This document shows, piece after piece, positions 54,889 to 64,000 of a DNA stretch of 64,000 bases (the first letter of the stretch is position 1; the number at the start of each line of letters is the position of its first letter). A program made the translations under genes and the position numbers. Origin of the DNA: Chitiniphilus shinanonensis DSM 23277. Its GTDB lineage: Bacteria; Pseudomonadota; Gammaproteobacteria; Burkholderiales; Chitinibacteraceae. Where the stretch lies: the NCBI RefSeq assembly GCF_000374805.1, contig NZ_KB895334.1, positions 194,685-258,684 of the forward strand. The letters are read 5' to 3'. The notes under the pieces were generated by a model. The model was given only the letters and a program-made list of their open reading frames with translations. It was not told where the DNA came from and ran no database searches.

Positions 54889-55764
54889 ATGCACGCCACC
54901 ATCCTGCAACACCTGTTGCGCATCGACCGCCACGGCGAGCGCATGCAGCTCGGCCGGGCCGGGCTGTTCCAGTTCCGCCGCGAAACCCGCGTGCTGCGCG
55001 CGCCATTCTTCTCGCCGTGCCTGATCGCCGTGCTGGCGGGCGAGAAGCGCATCCACCGCGGCGACGAGGTCGTGCTGTGCCGGCCTGGCCAGTGGATCGG
55101 CGTCGGCGCCGGGCAGGAGGTCAGCTTCACCAACCTGCCGGACCCGCGGCTGGGCTACTTCGCCGGGCTGACCATCGTCGGCGACACCGGCTGGATGAAG
55201 CGCTTCGCCGACCAGTACGCCGGCGAGCTGCCGCCCACGCTCGACGACGAACTGGTGTTCACCCCCGACGCCGTGTGCTGGAAGACGCTGTCCGATTACG
55301 TGGAGCAGGTGCTGCTGCCGCAGCGCACGCCGCTGGACGCCGCGCTGGTCGAGCACCGCTGGCAGGCGTTGTGGCTGGCGCTGGCGCGGCAGGGCGTCGC
55401 GCGCGACCTGGTGCTGGCGCAGCCGGGCAGCTGGCGCGAGCGCGTGGCACGGCTGATCGACTACGACCCCGCCGAGGACTGGCGCATGGCCGAGGTCGCG
55501 CGGCGACTGGCGGTGAGCGAGGCCACGCTGCGCCGCCGCCTGGCCGACGAGGACACCAGCTTCGCCGCGTTGCTGGCCGACGTGCGCATGGGCCGCGCGC
55601 TGGGGCTGGTGATGCAGACCCAGCAATCGATCCAGCGTGTCGCCCTGGCCTGCGGCTACACCTCGCCGTCGCGCTTCACCGACGCCTTCCGCGCCCGCTT
55701 CGGCCTCACCCCCACCGCCCTGCGCGAAGCGCACGAACAGGAACGCGAAGCCGTGGCGGGCTGA
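54889..55764 (+). CDS. AraC-family transcriptional regulator
   Basis: A 291-residue AraC-type regulator. Residues about 1-180 form a cupin-like sensor domain (FFSPCLIAVLAGEKRIHRGDE, GQWIGVGAGQEVSFT). The C-terminal double helix-turn-helix spans about 190-285 (WRMAEVARRLAVSEATLRRR, then IQRVALACGYTSPSRFTDAF). This type often regulates a nearby gene, here possibly the PEBP protein gene 206 bp downstream. The ATG at 54889 is preferred; a longer frame upstream lies in repeat DNA. Effector unknown. Confidence 0.92.
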   Translation: MHATILQHLLRIDRHGERMQLGRAGLFQFRRETRVLRAPFFSPCLIAVLAGEKRIHRGDEVVLCRPGQWIGVGAGQEVSFTNLPDPRLGYFAGLTIVGDTGWMKRFADQYAGELPPTLDDELVFTPDAVCWKTLSDYVEQVLLPQRTPLDAALVEHRWQALWLALARQGVARDLVLAQPGSWRERVARLIDYDPAEDWRMAEVARRLAVSEATLRRRLADEDTSFAALLADVRMGRALGLVMQTQQSIQRVALACGYTSPSRFTDAFRARFGLTPTALREAHEQEREAVAG

Positions 55765-55970
55765 GTCCGGGGGGAGTGGAGTCGAGCAGGGGGGGCGCCA
55801 TTGCCGGCACGCCACGGGAACCGAGCCGGAGGCTTGCTAGTGCTTCCGTTACCGCACCGGCGTGCCCGCCGGGCCGCTGAGCGCCACGGGCGATAACCTG
55901 CACGTTTCAGGCGAGACGATGCGAGAAGGGCGCCGTATCGTGGGGACGTCACCTACCGGAGATTCCCCCG

Positions 55971-56510
55971 ATGAAGCGCTATCTCGCCATGCTCGCCTTC
56001 CTTCCCGCCCTGGCCTGGGCCGACTTCACCCTCACCAGCAGCGACGCGCCGGCCGAGAGCACGCTGTCCGACAAGCAGGTGTACATCGGCTACGGCTGCA
56101 ACGGCGGCAACACCTCGCCCGCGCTGAAGTGGCAGGGCGCGCCCGCCGGCACCCAGAGCTACGCGCTGGTGCTGCACGATCCCGACGCGCCGGTCGCGGG
56201 CGGCTGGTATCACTGGATCGTCTACAACATCCCGGCCGGCGTCACCGCGCTGCCCACCGGCGCCGGCGTCAGCACCGGCGCCAAGGTGCCCAAGGGGGCG
56301 GTGCAGGGGCTGACCAGCTTCGGCGGCAACGGCTTCGGCGGCGCCTGCCCGCCGATCGGCCATGGCCGCCACCGCTACAACTTCGTGGTCTACGCGTTGA
56401 AGGTGAAGCAGCTCAAGCTGGCCGAGGACGCCAGCCCGGCCGAGCAGGAAAAGGCCATCCAGGGCGCCAGCCTGGGTCAGGCCGGGTTCACCGCCTACTA
56501 CCAGCGCTGA
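55971..56510 (+). CDS. YbhB/YbcL-type PEBP family protein
   Basis: A 179-residue exported member of the phosphatidylethanolamine-binding / Raf kinase inhibitor-like family. A signal peptide covers about residues 1-15 (YLAMLAFLPALAWA). The family motifs are GCNGGNTSPALKW, VLHDPDAPVAGGWYHWIVYN and the ligand-site segment YGGACPP-like FGGACPPIGHGRHRYNF. It would bind a small anionic ligand in the periplasm. A GGAGATT site precedes the ATG. Physiological role unknown. Confidence 0.93.
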   Translation: MKRYLAMLAFLPALAWADFTLTSSDAPAESTLSDKQVYIGYGCNGGNTSPALKWQGAPAGTQSYALVLHDPDAPVAGGWYHWIVYNIPAGVTALPTGAGVSTGAKVPKGAVQGLTSFGGNGFGGACPPIGHGRHRYNFVVYALKVKQLKLAEDASPAEQEKAIQGASLGQAGFTAYYQR

Positions 56511-56569
56511 CGTTCGCCGCGCGCCTTCCCGTGCCCCGGCGGGAAGGCGCGGCGTGCTGTTCGGCCCTA

Positions 56570-56584
56570 GGCCGATTCGCCCTA
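56570..56584 (+). repeat. Copy 4 of dispersed GATTCGCCCTA motif
   Basis: GGCCGATTCGCCCTA, 29 bp upstream of the ArsC-like gene, with CCTAG just before it. Of the four copies this one is the only one placed as a promoter element would be (a CCCTACACT segment follows). Confidence 0.45.
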
Positions 56585-56612
56585 CACTGGCGCTTTTCGC
56601 CGGAGCGCCGCC

Positions 56613-56966
56613 ATGCAGGTCACCATCTACCACAACCCCCGTTGCAGCAAATCGCGCGACACCCTGGCGCTGCTGGAGGCGCGCGGCATTGCTCCCGAGG
56701 TGGTGCGCTACCTGGATACGCCACCGGACGCGGCCACCCTGCGTCATCTGCTGAAGTTGCTGGGCAAGTCGCCGCGCCAGTTGCTGCGCACCGGCGAGGA
56801 CGAATACGCCGCGCTGGGGCTGGCCGATCCCGCGCTGGGCGACGAACAGCTGATCGCCGCCATGGTCGCGCATCCGCGCCTGATCGAGCGGCCCATCGTG
56901 GTGGTGGACCAGGCCCGCGCCGCGCTGGGCCGCCCGCCCGAGCAGGTGCTGGCGCTGTTCGACTGA
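56613..56966 (+). CDS. ArsC/YfgD-type glutaredoxin-dependent reductase
   Basis: A 117-residue ArsC-family protein. The start VTIYHNPRCSKSRDTLALLE places the catalytic cysteine at residue 11. The later IVVVDQARAALGRPPEQVLALF is a YfgD/ArsC signature, and RPIVV keeps the anion-binding arginine. Such proteins reduce arsenate using glutaredoxin, or act as related thiol reductases; with no ars operon nearby, an arsenate role is not certain. A hairpin follows at 57142. Confidence 0.9.
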   Translation: MQVTIYHNPRCSKSRDTLALLEARGIAPEVVRYLDTPPDAATLRHLLKLLGKSPRQLLRTGEDEYAALGLADPALGDEQLIAAMVAHPRLIERPIVVVDQARAALGRPPEQVLALFD

Positions 56967-57141
56967 GCGCGGCCACGGTCCGACCCCGGCCCCGCGTCGC
57001 GCTGATTGCCCCTCGTCCGGCGTGCGTTGCGCATGCCTGGTCGCGATCTCGACGACAGGTGTCGGTTGACGCACCAGTACCGTTCGCCCGCCCGCCACGA
57101 CGACCGGCCGAACTTCCCCGGCGACCACCGGCCCGAGCATG

Positions 57142-57170
57142 AACCCGGCCGCACCGCGCACCGGGTTTTT
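57142..57170 (+). terminator. Intrinsic terminator downstream of ArsC-like gene
   Basis: AACCCGG and CCGGGTT pair around 12 bases, followed by T residues; it lies 175 bp past the stop. Confidence 0.6.
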
Positions 57171-57395
57171 CCATCGCCGGATCGCCAGTGTCGCTGGCGG
57201 GGTGGGCCGGAACCGACCGACCGCCTGCTCCCGGCCCTGGCAATGCCGCGGCGCCGATCGGCGCCAGCCCTCGCGGGTCGCGTGCCCCAAAACGGGGATC
57301 GACCCGACGGACGTCCCGAAACGACAGGACATCCGCAACGTAAGCGCAATGTTCACGGACTATGCTGGGAGGCCCGATGTCGCCAGCATGCCCAA

Positions 57396-57509
57396 GAGCG
57401 GCTAACAAAATCCAGCGTAGCTGGTTCTGGCAAGACGCCCGAAACGCAGGCAGTACAAGGCGTACGGCAAGTAAGCGCGGCGCCGCCAGAAAGGTTTTGT
57501 TTGCCGCTC
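57396..57509. mobile_element. MITE 2, copy A (114 bp)
   Basis: Terminal inverted repeats GAGCGGCTAACAAAATCC and the complement of GAGCGGCAAACAAAACC. The whole length aligns with the reverse complement of 50828-50940. CAA directly flanks both sides (57393-57395 and 57510-57512), a possible 3-bp target duplication. It lies 25 bp before the Rof start. Confidence 0.85.
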
Positions 57510-57534
57510 CAAACCTCTAGCGACGAGGACGACG

Positions 57535-57795
57535 ATGACCGACTACAGCCCCATCTCGTGCGACCTGCACGACTACCTCGAAATCGCCTGCATGTACCGC
57601 TACCCGCTGCGCGTCGAGCGGCGCGAAGCGCCCGACTGCGAAGGCGTGGCGCTGGACGTGTTCGGCCGCCACGGCGGCGAATACCTGCGGCTTTCCACCC
57701 GCGACGGCGTGCTGGACGTGCGCCTGGACAAACTGGTCGCCATCACCCCGACCGAGGAACGCGCCCGCTTCGGCCGCGTGGTGTACAGCGCCTGA
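57535..57795 (+). CDS. Rho-binding antiterminator (Rof family)
   Basis: An 86-residue Rof-family protein, the same length as E. coli Rof (YaeO). Rof binds the transcription terminator Rho and inhibits it. The N-terminal YSPISCDLHDYLEIACMYRY matches the family signature (YxPIxCxxxDxLExAC), and the C-terminal LRLSTRDGVLDVRLDKLVAI strand pair is also conserved. A CGACGAGGACG site precedes the ATG. The upstream 114 bp are a MITE, so its promoter may have been altered by the insertion. Confidence 0.87.
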   Translation: MTDYSPISCDLHDYLEIACMYRYPLRVERREAPDCEGVALDVFGRHGGEYLRLSTRDGVLDVRLDKLVAITPTEERARFGRVVYSA

Positions 57796-58941
<1,146 letters not shown>

Positions 58942-58963
58942 GGGGGCAATTGAAACCCCCACG

Positions 58964-59138
58964 TCTTGAACCACAGAGGACAGTGAGAACACAGAGGTTT
59001 CACTGAGAACCCCGACCAACTTGCATCGCGATATCCGGCATGGTCGTATGAAGGGCCCGCAGATACTGGCAAGCCTGCTTCTCCATGGGTTTTCCTCTGT
59101 GAAACCTCTGTGTTCTCACTGTCCTCTGTGGTTCAAGA
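58964..59138. repeat. CACAGAG-type inverted-repeat element, copy 4
   Basis: About 175 bp. The arms are the most perfect of the family: 40 identical bases beginning TCTTGAACCACAGAGGAC at the left and its complement at the right. The central loop of about 80 bp is unrelated to the others. It lies between two plus-strand genes, 23 bp after the deaminase stop. Confidence 0.88.
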
Positions 59139-59168
59139 TCTGCTTTTGACTTTCGCCCAGGCCTGCCC

Positions 59169-60047
59169 ATGCCCCTCGCCCGCCGCACTACCGGCATCCT
59201 GCTGATCCTGCTTTCCGCCGTCGCCTTCGGCCTGATGCCGATCTTCGGCACCTGGGCGTTGCGCAGCGGGGTCGATACGCAGGGTCTGTTGATCATCCGC
59301 TTCAGCCTGGCGGCGGTGGTGATGGCCGCGATCATGCTGTGGCGGCGCGCGCGCTGGCCGCGCGGACGGGTGCTGGCGGGGCTGGCCGCGATGGGCGGCA
59401 TCGGCTACGCCGGGCAGGCGTTCAGCTACTTCACCGCGCTGCAATACGCCAGCGCCGCGCTGGCGGCGCTGCTGCTCTACCTCTACCCGGTGATCGTTAC
59501 CCTGCTGTCGGCGTGCTTCCTCGGCGAAAAGCTGCGGCGGCGGGTGTGGGGCGCGCTGGCGCTGGCCTGCGTCGGGCTGGTGCTGACCATCGGCGCCGCG
59601 TTGCACGGCAGCGCGCTGGGCGTGGCCTTCGGCGTGGCGGCGGCGCTGATCTACTCGTGCTACATCCTGGCCGGCGCCCGCCTGACGCCATTGGCCGGCG
59701 CATTGCCGGCCGCCAGCGTGGTGATGCTCGCCGCCGCCGCGGTGATGTGGGGCACCACCGCGCTGCGCCAGCCGCACTGGCCCGGCGACGCCACCGGCTG
59801 GGCGGCGGTGCTGGCCATCGCCGTCGTCTCCACCGTGATCGCCATCTTCGCCTTCCTCGCCGGGCTGGACCGCCTGTCCGCCGCCGAAGCCTCGACCCTG
59901 TCCACGCTGGAGCCGGTGGTCAGCGTACTGCTCGCCGCCTGGCTGCTGACCGAACCGCTGAGCCCGGCGCAATGGCTGGGCGGCGCCGCCATCCTCGCCG
60001 CCGCACTGATCATCTCGCTGGCGCCACCGTTGCCGACGCCGGAGTGA
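59169..60047 (+). CDS. EamA/DMT family transporter
   Basis: A 292-residue inner-membrane transporter of the drug/metabolite (EamA) superfamily, with ten hydrophobic segments in two repeats. The first repeat contains FGLMPIFGTWALRSGVDTQG and RFSLAAVVMAA. The second ends FLAGLDRLSAAEASTLSTLE, LEPVVSVLLAAWLL, then a GAAILAAALI helix. Such proteins export amino acids or other metabolites; no substrate can be assigned. It is flanked on both sides by copies of the inverted-repeat element. Confidence 0.92.
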   Translation: MPLARRTTGILLILLSAVAFGLMPIFGTWALRSGVDTQGLLIIRFSLAAVVMAAIMLWRRARWPRGRVLAGLAAMGGIGYAGQAFSYFTALQYASAALAALLLYLYPVIVTLLSACFLGEKLRRRVWGALALACVGLVLTIGAALHGSALGVAFGVAAALIYSCYILAGARLTPLAGALPAASVVMLAAAAVMWGTTALRQPHWPGDATGWAAVLAIAVVSTVIAIFAFLAGLDRLSAAEASTLSTLEPVVSVLLAAWLLTEPLSPAQWLGGAAILAAALIISLAPPLPTPE

Positions 60048-60055
60048 GGGGGGCG

Positions 60056-60258
60056 GGGGTTGGAACCCCACACCTTGAACCACTGAGGACAGTGAGGACA
60101 CGGAGGTTTCACGGAGGAAGGCCCTCCAAGAGATCAAGTCGCTGCTATGGGTACGCATGGTGCGATGTGGTGCCGCGATTCGTTCCGATCCGGTTTTCTC
60201 AGTGAAACCTCTGTGCTCTCTGTGTCCTCAGTGGTTCAAGGTGTGGGGTTCCAACCCC
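60056..60258. repeat. CACAGAG-type inverted-repeat element, copy 5
   Basis: About 203 bp. Perfect outer arms GGGGTTGGAACCCCACACC then TTGAACCACTGAGGACA, continuing degenerate to TTTCAC. The loop of about 75 bp is unrelated to the others. It lies nine bases after the EamA stop and 22 bp before creB, so it may form part of the cre leader. Confidence 0.88.
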
Positions 60259-60280
60259 GACCAAGCCTAGAATCCCCCCC

Positions 60281-60952
60281 ATGACCCGCATCCTGTTGAT
60301 CGAAGACGAACCCGCCATCGCCGACACCCTGGCGTTCGCGCTGCGCCGCGAGGGCTTCGAGGTGGATTGGCGGCGGCTGGCGCGCGATGGCGAGGCGGCG
60401 TTGCCGGGGGCGGCGCTGGTGATCCTGGATGTCGGCCTGCCGGACGACAGCGGCTTCGAGGTGCTCAAGCGCATCCGCCGCCAGGGCGAGGTGCCGGTGC
60501 TGATGCTGACCGCACGCGCCGACGAGGTGGACCGCATCGTCGGGCTGGAGCTGGGCGCCGACGACTACGTGGTCAAGCCGTTCAGCCCGCGCGAGGTAGT
60601 GGCGCGGGTGCGCGCCATCCTCAAGCGCACCGGCGCCCGCGTCGCCACGACCGCGCCGGCGACCGCGCTGGAGCACGACGCCGCCGCGCGCCGGCTGCGC
60701 TATCGCGGCCACTGGCTGGCGCTGACGCCGTCCGAATACCGCGTGCTGGCGCTGCTGGCCAGCGCGCCGGGGCGGGTGTTCAGCCGCGCGCAGCTGCTCG
60801 ACGCGCTGGGCGAGGCCGCCGAGGACAGCTTCGAACGCGTGATCGACAGCCACGTGAAGAGCGTGCGCGCCAAGCTGCGCGAGATCGCGCCCGACGACGA
60901 CCCCATCGAGACCCACCGCGGCTTCGGCTATTCGCTCAAGGACGGCGGCTGA
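60281..60952 (+). CDS. creB: OmpR-family response regulator CreB
   Basis: A 223-residue response regulator. The receiver domain (1-115) has the acidic pair in LLIEDEPAIAD, the phosphorylated Asp50 in LVILDVGLPDD and the KPFSPREV lysine. The winged-helix DNA-binding domain is C-terminal (LTPSEYRVLALLASAPGRVF, then RVIDSHVKSVRAKLRE). The assignment to CreB rests on the following creC and creD genes. In enterobacteria CreBC responds to carbon and redox state and is active in minimal media. The stop overlaps the creC start (TGATG). Confidence 0.92.
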   Translation: MTRILLIEDEPAIADTLAFALRREGFEVDWRRLARDGEAALPGAALVILDVGLPDDSGFEVLKRIRRQGEVPVLMLTARADEVDRIVGLELGADDYVVKPFSPREVVARVRAILKRTGARVATTAPATALEHDAAARRLRYRGHWLALTPSEYRVLALLASAPGRVFSRAQLLDALGEAAEDSFERVIDSHVKSVRAKLREIAPDDDPIETHRGFGYSLKDGG

Positions 60953-62377
60953 TGCGCTTCAGCCTGCGCATCTTCCTCGGCTACTTCCTGATCGTCGCCG
61001 TGCTCGGCTGGTACGTGGTCGACCTGATCCGCGACGAGATCAAGCCGGCGATGCGCCAGTCCGCCGAGGAGATCATGATCGACACCGCCAACCTGATGGC
61101 CGAGCTGATCCGGCCCGACTTCGTCGCCGGCACCCTGGCCGACGGCGAGTTCGCCCGCGCGGTGGACGACTACGTGCAGCGCTCGCCCAACGCGCGCATC
61201 TGGGGCGTGGCCAAGGGCGCGGTCGACCTGCGCGTCTACGCCACCGACGCGCGCGGCATCGTGGTGTTCGATTCCACCGGCGACGCGCTCGGGCAGGATT
61301 ACTCGCAGTGGCGCGATGTCTACCACCCTGCGCGGCCAGTACGGCGCGCGCACCTCGCGCCACCAGTACGCCGACGACGCCACCACCGTGATGTACGTCG
61401 CCGCGCCGATCCGCGTCGACGGCTGCATCGTCGGCGCGCTCACCGTGGCCAAGCCCAACCACGCCATGCAGCCGTACATCGAGCGCGCCCACGGCAAGCT
61501 GCTGCGCGCGCTGATGCTGATCGTCGGCCTGGGGCTGCTGTTCGGCGCCGGCTTCTCCTGGTGGCTGTCGCGCGCCATCGGCCGCCTCACCGAGTTCGCC
61601 CACGCCGTCAGCGCCGGCCGCCCCGCCCCGGTGCCCGCGCTGCCCGGCAACCGCGAACTGGCGGTGCTGGCGCAGGCGCTGGGCGAGATGCGCGAACGGC
61701 TGGAGGGCAAGGCCTACGTCGAGCACTACGTGCACGGCCTGACCCACGAATTGAAGAGCCCGCTGGCCGGCATCCGCGGCGCCGCCGAATTGCTGGACGA
61801 AGACCTGGCGCCGGCCGAGCGCGCGCGCTTCGTCGGACATATCCGCCGCGAGGCCGAACGGCTGCAAAGCATCGTCGACCGCCTGCTGGAGCTGGCGCGG
61901 CTGGAAACGCGGCAGGCGCCCGCCAACCGCGAGCCGGTATCGCTGACCGCCGTCGCCGAGACCGTCCTCGCCGCGCTGGCGCCCCGGCTGGACACCGGCC
62001 GCATCGGGCTGGAACTGGCCATCCCGGCCGACGCCGGCGTCAGCGGCGAACGCTTCCTGATCGAGCAGGCGCTGCGCAACCTGCTGCAGAACGCCATCGA
62101 CTTCACCCCGCCCGACGGCGTGATCCGCATCGCCGCCGAGCGCGACGGCGCCGGCTGGGCGCTGGCGCTGCACAACGACGGCCCCGCCATCCCCGACTAC
62201 GCCCTGCCGCGCCTGGGCGAGCGCTTCTACTCGCTGCCGCGCCCGGACGGCAGCCAGCGCGGCACCGGCCTGGGCCTGGCGCTGACCCGCACCATCGCCG
62301 AACTGCACGGCGGCACGCTGGCGGTGGACAACCACCCCGCCGGCGGCGTGGTGGCGACGCTGCGGTTGCTGGGGTAG
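60952..62377 (+). pseudogene. creC: creC sensor kinase gene with a frameshift
   Basis: Two adjoining frames together encode a full CreC-type sensor histidine kinase. The first (from ATG 60952) gives membrane segment 1 and most of the periplasmic sensor domain up to DYSQWRDVY. At about 61321 the frame must shift: CreC proteins continue DVxLTLRGQYGAR, and this sequence lacks two bases there (or has one extra). The second frame, readable from 61316, holds TLRGQYGAR, membrane segment 2, the HAMP-like region, the phosphorylated His in LTHELKSPLAGIRG (codon 61745) and the ATPase motifs (NLLQNAIDFT, GTGLGLALTR). All else looks intact. The alternatives are a recent mutation or a base-call error. Confidence 0.85.
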
Positions 62378-62517
62378 GGCGGCTCGCAGGGTGGCCGTCA
62401 TCGGACGACGATGAACCGGCCTCTCCACACAACCTCCACATTCCCTCCATCGTCCCTCGACACCCGCGGCGCACAGTGCCGCCATCCGCGCCCATCGGCG
62501 CGGCGAGGAGACGAGAC

Positions 62518-63951
62518 ATGAACAGATCACTGGCCTGGAAACTGGCCGCCCTGGCTTTCCTGGTGGTGGTGTTGCTGATCCCGCTGAGCATGGTGCGCGG
62601 GCTGGTCGAGGAGCGGCAGCAGCGCGCGCAGCAGGTGGAGCAGGAGATGGCCGCCTACAGCGCCCGGCCGCAGACGCTGGTCGGGCCGCTGGTGGTGCTG
62701 CCGTACCGCAAGACAGTGTGGACGCTGTCGGAAAAGCAGCAGGACGGCCATACGGTGAAGGAATGGCGCGCCGCGTCGGCCGACGAATCGGTGGTGGTGC
62801 TGCAACCCGAGCGCCTCACCCTGAAGGCCGGGCTCGACAGCGAAACCCTGCGGCGCGGCATCTACGAATCGCGGCTGTACCACGCCGACGCGCGGCTGTC
62901 CGGCGGCTTCCGCATCCCGGCGCGCGCCGAGCTGGAGGCGCCGGCCGGGCGCGGCGAGCGCGTCGAGTACGAATGGGGCCGGCCGTTCCTCACCCTGGGC
63001 GTGAGCGACGCGCGCGGCATCGGCGCGCTGGCAGGCCAGCTGGACGAGGCGCCGCTGCAATTCCTGCCGGGTGCCGGCGTCAACTGGCTCAGCGCCGGCC
63101 TGCATGCGCCGCTCGATCTGGCGGTGGGCGGCGACGCGCGCACCAGCACCTTCGCCCTGCAACTCAAGCTGGCCGGCACCGGCGAACTGGCGGTGGCGCC
63201 GGTGGGCAAGGCGGTCAACGTCACCCTCAGCGGCAACTGGCCGCATCCCAGCTTCGACGGCCGCTTCGCCCCGGTGCGCCGCCAAGTGACCGGCCAGGGC
63301 TTCGCCGCCGAGTGGGAGACCAGCTACTGGGCCAGCGGCTTCACCGACGAGGCCGTCGCCGCCTGCGTGAAGCGCGGCGCCGAGTGCGGCCTGTTCGGCG
63401 GCGAGCAGCTGGGCCTGCGGCTGATCGACCCGGTGAACCGCTACCTGCTGGCCGAGCGCACCGTCAAATACGCCGAGCTGTTCCTGCTGCTGATCTTCGG
63501 CGCCGTGCTGGTGGTCGAGGTGGTCAAGCGCGTGGCGGTGCACCCGGTGCAGTACGGCCTGGTCGGGATCGCCCTGGCGTTGTTCTTCCTGCTGACGCTG
63601 TCGCTGGCCGAGCACATCGCCTTCGCCGCCGCCTACTGGATCGCCGCGGGCGCCTCCACCGCGCTGCTGGGCTTCTACGGCAGCCACGTGCTCGGCGGCT
63701 GGCGGCGCGGCGCGGGGTTCGCCGGCCTGCTGGCGGGGTTGTACGGCCTGCTGTTCGGCATCCTGCAATCGGAGGACGTGGCCCTGCTGATGGGCAGCCT
63801 GGCGCTGTTCGCCCTGCTGGCGGTGGTGATGGTGCTGACCCGCGGCGTGGACTGGTACGCGCTGGCCCCGGTGCGGCGCGGCCCGACCGACCTCGGCCCG
63901 ACCGACCCGGTCGTGCCGGATGAAGTACCGCCCGAGCCGAAGCGGGATTGA
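62518..63951 (+). CDS. creD: Inner-membrane protein CreD
   Basis: A 477-residue inner-membrane protein of the CreD family. One N-terminal segment (about residues 8-27) is followed by a large periplasmic beta-rich domain of about 270 residues. Several membrane segments fill the C-terminus (LFLLLIFGAVLVVEVVKRVA, LVGIALALFFLLTLSLAEH, and others). The conserved LIDPVNRYLLAERTVKYAEL segment before them is the family signature. In enterobacteria creD is a CreB target. Here it follows creC by 140 bp containing a GGCGAGGAGACGAG ribosome site, so it may be cotranscribed or have its own promoter. The C-terminal 20 residues are Pro/Asp-rich. Confidence 0.93.
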   Translation: MNRSLAWKLAALAFLVVVLLIPLSMVRGLVEERQQRAQQVEQEMAAYSARPQTLVGPLVVLPYRKTVWTLSEKQQDGHTVKEWRAASADESVVVLQPERLTLKAGLDSETLRRGIYESRLYHADARLSGGFRIPARAELEAPAGRGERVEYEWGRPFLTLGVSDARGIGALAGQLDEAPLQFLPGAGVNWLSAGLHAPLDLAVGGDARTSTFALQLKLAGTGELAVAPVGKAVNVTLSGNWPHPSFDGRFAPVRRQVTGQGFAAEWETSYWASGFTDEAVAACVKRGAECGLFGGEQLGLRLIDPVNRYLLAERTVKYAELFLLLIFGAVLVVEVVKRVAVHPVQYGLVGIALALFFLLTLSLAEHIAFAAAYWIAAGASTALLGFYGSHVLGGWRRGAGFAGLLAGLYGLLFGILQSEDVALLMGSLALFALLAVVMVLTRGVDWYALAPVRRGPTDLGPTDPVVPDEVPPEPKRD

Positions 63952-63970
63952 GCTTTGCCGCCGACAGTCG

Positions 63971-63998
63971 CCGCCCCGCCACCACGGCGGGGCGGTTT
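63971..63998 (+). terminator. Hairpin after creD
   Basis: CCGCCCCGCC and GGCGGGGCGG are perfect 10-base arms around ACCAC, followed by TTT at the window edge. Confidence 0.8.
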
Positions 63999-64000
63999 CG

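Larger units (their letters stand above)
56967..57534. other. 568-bp region with terminator and MITE 2 copy A
   Basis: It holds a hairpin (57142-57170) and MITE 2 copy A (57396-57509). Frames across 56967-57395 are not supported by any family. The Rof promoter should lie near or within the MITE. Confidence 0.6.

Noticed and set aside
60367-62517. Single very long frame joining the creB region to creD
   Set aside because: Only the part from 62518 is creD; upstream it passes through creB and the second half of creC out of frame, and through the first part of creC in frame only by virtue of the frameshift layout.

Overview
The window is a GC-rich chromosomal segment from a betaproteobacterium, most likely a chitinolytic member of the Neisseriales (Chitinibacteraceae or Chromobacteriaceae-like). 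This is inferred from three things: the ftsY-ftsE-ftsX-rpoH cluster with a CIRCE site before rpoH, the thrB / DUF2782 / polA neighbourhood, and two secreted modular GH18 chitinases. No rRNA, tRNA, CRISPR array, prophage, plasmid origin or intact transposase was found. Most genes are ordinary housekeeping or metabolic genes, densely packed on both strands.

Layout. 1-8.5 kb: SDR/LysR divergent pair, YgiQ radical SAM protein, a PadR-DUF1700 operon with a palindromic operator, cupin, dadA with a divergent Lrp regulator, thioredoxin-like protein. 8.5-14.5 kb: flavin monooxygenase, dienelactone hydrolase, hemB, inositol monophosphatase, DUF3422. 14.5-20.5 kb: DegV, chemoreceptor and divergent LysR gene with a shared 21-bp palindrome, type II NADH dehydrogenase. 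20.5-30.1 kb: a 134-bp tandem repeat, FemAB-like protein, Gfo/Idh/MocA oxidoreductase, a CHASE-PAS-PAS-PAS sensor with no output domain, cysK, a 267-bp MITE, a ZIP transporter and cca. 30.4-35.6 kb: tandem paralogous chitinases with (VTPTPTP)n linkers. 35.6-45.7 kb: TPR-like protein and ferredoxin, rsmD and two M16 peptidases, ftsY, acetyltransferase, ftsE, ftsX and rpoH. 45.7-54.7 kb: M14 carboxypeptidase, GlcD-like oxidase, thrB, GNAT, DUF2782, polA, yaeQ. 54.7-64 kb: AraC regulator, PEBP protein, ArsC/YfgD, Rof, adenine deaminase, EamA transporter, and creB-creC-creD with a frameshift in creC.

The least ordinary content is in the intergenic DNA. Five copies of an inverted-repeat element have arms built from CACAGAG-type units and unrelated central loops (4184, 50169, 53902, 58964, 60056). 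One MITE family has CTAG-flanked ends reading GGCGTGTCAT (27408 full length, 45684 minimal). A second MITE family has ends reading GAGCGG..ACAAAA (50828, 57396), and one copy abuts a TATAAT hexamer before polA. A short motif, GGNCGATTCGCCCTA, recurs four times. These, plus a pair of 18-bp identical sites upstream of the first chitinase and of degV, are the best candidates for under-described structure. No wholly new gene system was recognised among the proteins.

Likely functional links: the chitinases release chitin oligosaccharides outside the cell. CIRCE ties rpoH to HrcA control. PadR probably controls its own gene and the DUF1700 gene. Lrp probably controls dadA. Start sites were moved inside longer open frames wherever a ribosome binding site, family alignment or overlap with the upstream gene favoured it.
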